The notes under the pieces are model-generated. The model did no database searches. It was not told where the DNA came from and was given only the letters and a program-made list of their open reading frames with translations. A program made the translations under genes and the position numbers. Positions 13,995 through 14,725 of a stretch of DNA of 14,725 nt are shown piece by piece (position 1 is the first letter of the stretch; every line of letters starts with the position of its first letter). The DNA lies in NCBI GenBank assembly GCA_027013265.1, contig JALUXQ010000086.1:1-14725 (forward strand), read 5' to 3'. The DNA is from Campylobacteraceae bacterium. GTDB taxonomy: Bacteria; Campylobacterota; Campylobacteria; Campylobacterales; Sulfurospirillaceae.

Positions 13995-14725
13995 GTGAGT
14001 AAGAAATATTTAGGCTTGGTAGCACTTTTGTCTTTGAGTGGGGCATTATCACTTTATGCAGGAGATAACACAACATTGCAAAATGCGTTTAAAAATGGAG
14101 ATATTAGTGGAGCATTAAATGTATATATGGAACGGTACAATATGAGCAATAGTTCACAAAAAGATCATGGTTTCACTTTAGGCTCAGTTGATTTAAACTA
14201 TGAAACAGGTAGCTTTAAAGGCTTTAAAGCATCTTTGGGGTTCAGAGGTAATCACAACATTAATCAGATAAAAAATGGAGATTATGGAAACGGAAGTGAG
14301 CCATCAGCGGTTTTACATACAGCAAATTTATCTTATACAAATGACTATTTTTCTATTATCTTTGGCAGACAAGAGGTTAACCTTGAGTGGTTGGGTGATT
14401 TTCATGAAGCATATATGGGTATAATAAACGCGATACCAGACACCACCATCACATATATACACTCAGTAAGCTACGATGCCAGTGCTAGTAAAAATGATGC
14501 TGCATTGGGAAGATTTGACAAAACAAATGGTAGCAATGGCATTGATGCAGTCGATATTAAATATGATGGACTATTAGTCGGTATGCAATTAAATGGTTAT
14601 TATTATTATGGACGGGGTTTGGCTAATTGGTATGGTGGAAAAATAACTTTCGATAACGATATATTTGGATTTACAACTCAATATGCCAAAAGCCATGAAA
14701 AAGTATCTGCAACACCAGATGGATC
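13995..14725 (+). CDS. Opr/OprD-like outer-membrane porin, 5' part only
   Basis: The open frame runs from GTG at 13995-13997 to the window end (243 complete codons). GAGGAG lies 5 bases upstream, making the GTG start convincing. The N-terminus MSKKYLGLVALLSLSG, hydrophobic up to residue 22, is a Sec signal peptide with probable cleavage after SLYA (before GDN). The mature part alternates polar and aromatic residues as in outer-membrane beta strands (for example VDLNYETG, KASLGFRG, TANLSYTND), with FGRQEVNLEWLGDFHEAYMG at about 119-138, characteristic of Opr/OprD-family porins in Campylobacterota. It presumably forms a barrel for diffusion of small solutes; the specificity is not visible and the rest lies outside the window. 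Confidence 0.88.
   Translation, partial: MSKKYLGLVALLSLSGALSLYAGDNTTLQNAFKNGDISGALNVYMERYNMSNSSQKDHGFTLGSVDLNYETGSFKGFKASLGFRGNHNINQIKNGDYGNGSEPSAVLHTANLSYTNDYFSIIFGRQEVNLEWLGDFHEAYMGIINAIPDTTITYIHSVSYDASASKNDAALGRFDKTNGSNGIDAVDIKYDGLLVGMQLNGYYYYGRGLANWYGGKITFDNDIFGFTTQYAKSHEKVSATPDG

Noticed and set aside
1..14725. CRISPR array, tRNA or rRNA genes, insertion sequences, DnaA-box cluster
   Set aside because: No regularly spaced direct repeats, cloverleaf or rRNA signatures, transposase frames or clustered DnaA boxes were seen on either strand.

Overview
The window looks like AT-rich chromosome from a member of the Campylobacterota (Epsilonproteobacteria). The evidence is gene order and protein character. 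A run of nrdA-purB, an RluA-type pseudouridine synthase and a short FAH-family hydrolase resembles the Cj0024-Cj0021c neighbourhood of Campylobacter jejuni. The groups rlmN plus a tiny membrane protein and ksgA-rnj-kdsD recall the Cj1710c-Cj1714 region of C. jejuni and the HP1428-HP1431 region of Helicobacter pylori. These locus numbers are recalled, not searched. A HemY-type protoporphyrinogen oxidase and an Opr/OprD-like porin suggest a free-living relative (Sulfurimonas-like or Sulfurospirillum-like) rather than a host-adapted one, but the genus is not settled.

Layout. 1-1999, minus strand: the 5' part of nrdA (cut by the window edge) preceded by purB. 2000-2205: the divergent intergenic region, with two strong stem-loops that look like an RNA leader of purB. 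2206-3709, plus strand: an RluA-family pseudouridine synthase overlapping an FAH-family hydrolase. 3706-6715, minus strand: a tightly coupled operon ogt-hisF-pnp-like-rlmN-small membrane ORF, with ATGA overlaps at three junctions; the 33-codon last gene meets the FAH gene tail to tail with overlapping stop codons. 6716-6808: a short divergent promoter region. 6809-13847, plus strand: a compact operon ksgA-rnj-kdsD-rluB-rarA-hemY with gaps or overlaps of 15 bases or less. 13848-13994: an AT-rich porin promoter region with phased repeats. 13995-14725: the 5' part of a porin gene with a signal peptide.

Functionally the window is rich in ribosome and RNA maturation (RluA-like, RlmN, KsgA, RNase J, RluB), plus nucleotide metabolism (NrdA, PurB, PNP-like), histidine synthesis (HisF), DNA repair and replication-fork maintenance (Ogt, RarA), LPS precursor supply (KdsD) and haem synthesis (HemY). 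No rRNA, tRNA, CRISPR array or insertion sequence was seen.

The most notable hidden signal is a pair of identical 16-base palindromes, TGTTTCACATGAAACA read on opposite strands, at 2882-2897 and 5141-5156. Each lies inside a gene, in a different reading frame, and each matches the bacterial ParB-binding parS consensus TGTTTCACGTGAAACA at 15 of 16 positions. They are probably chromosomal centromere sites, which fits an origin-proximal location. Other points are the purB leader, a very small translationally coupled membrane protein after rlmN, and the basic N-terminal extension of RNase J.
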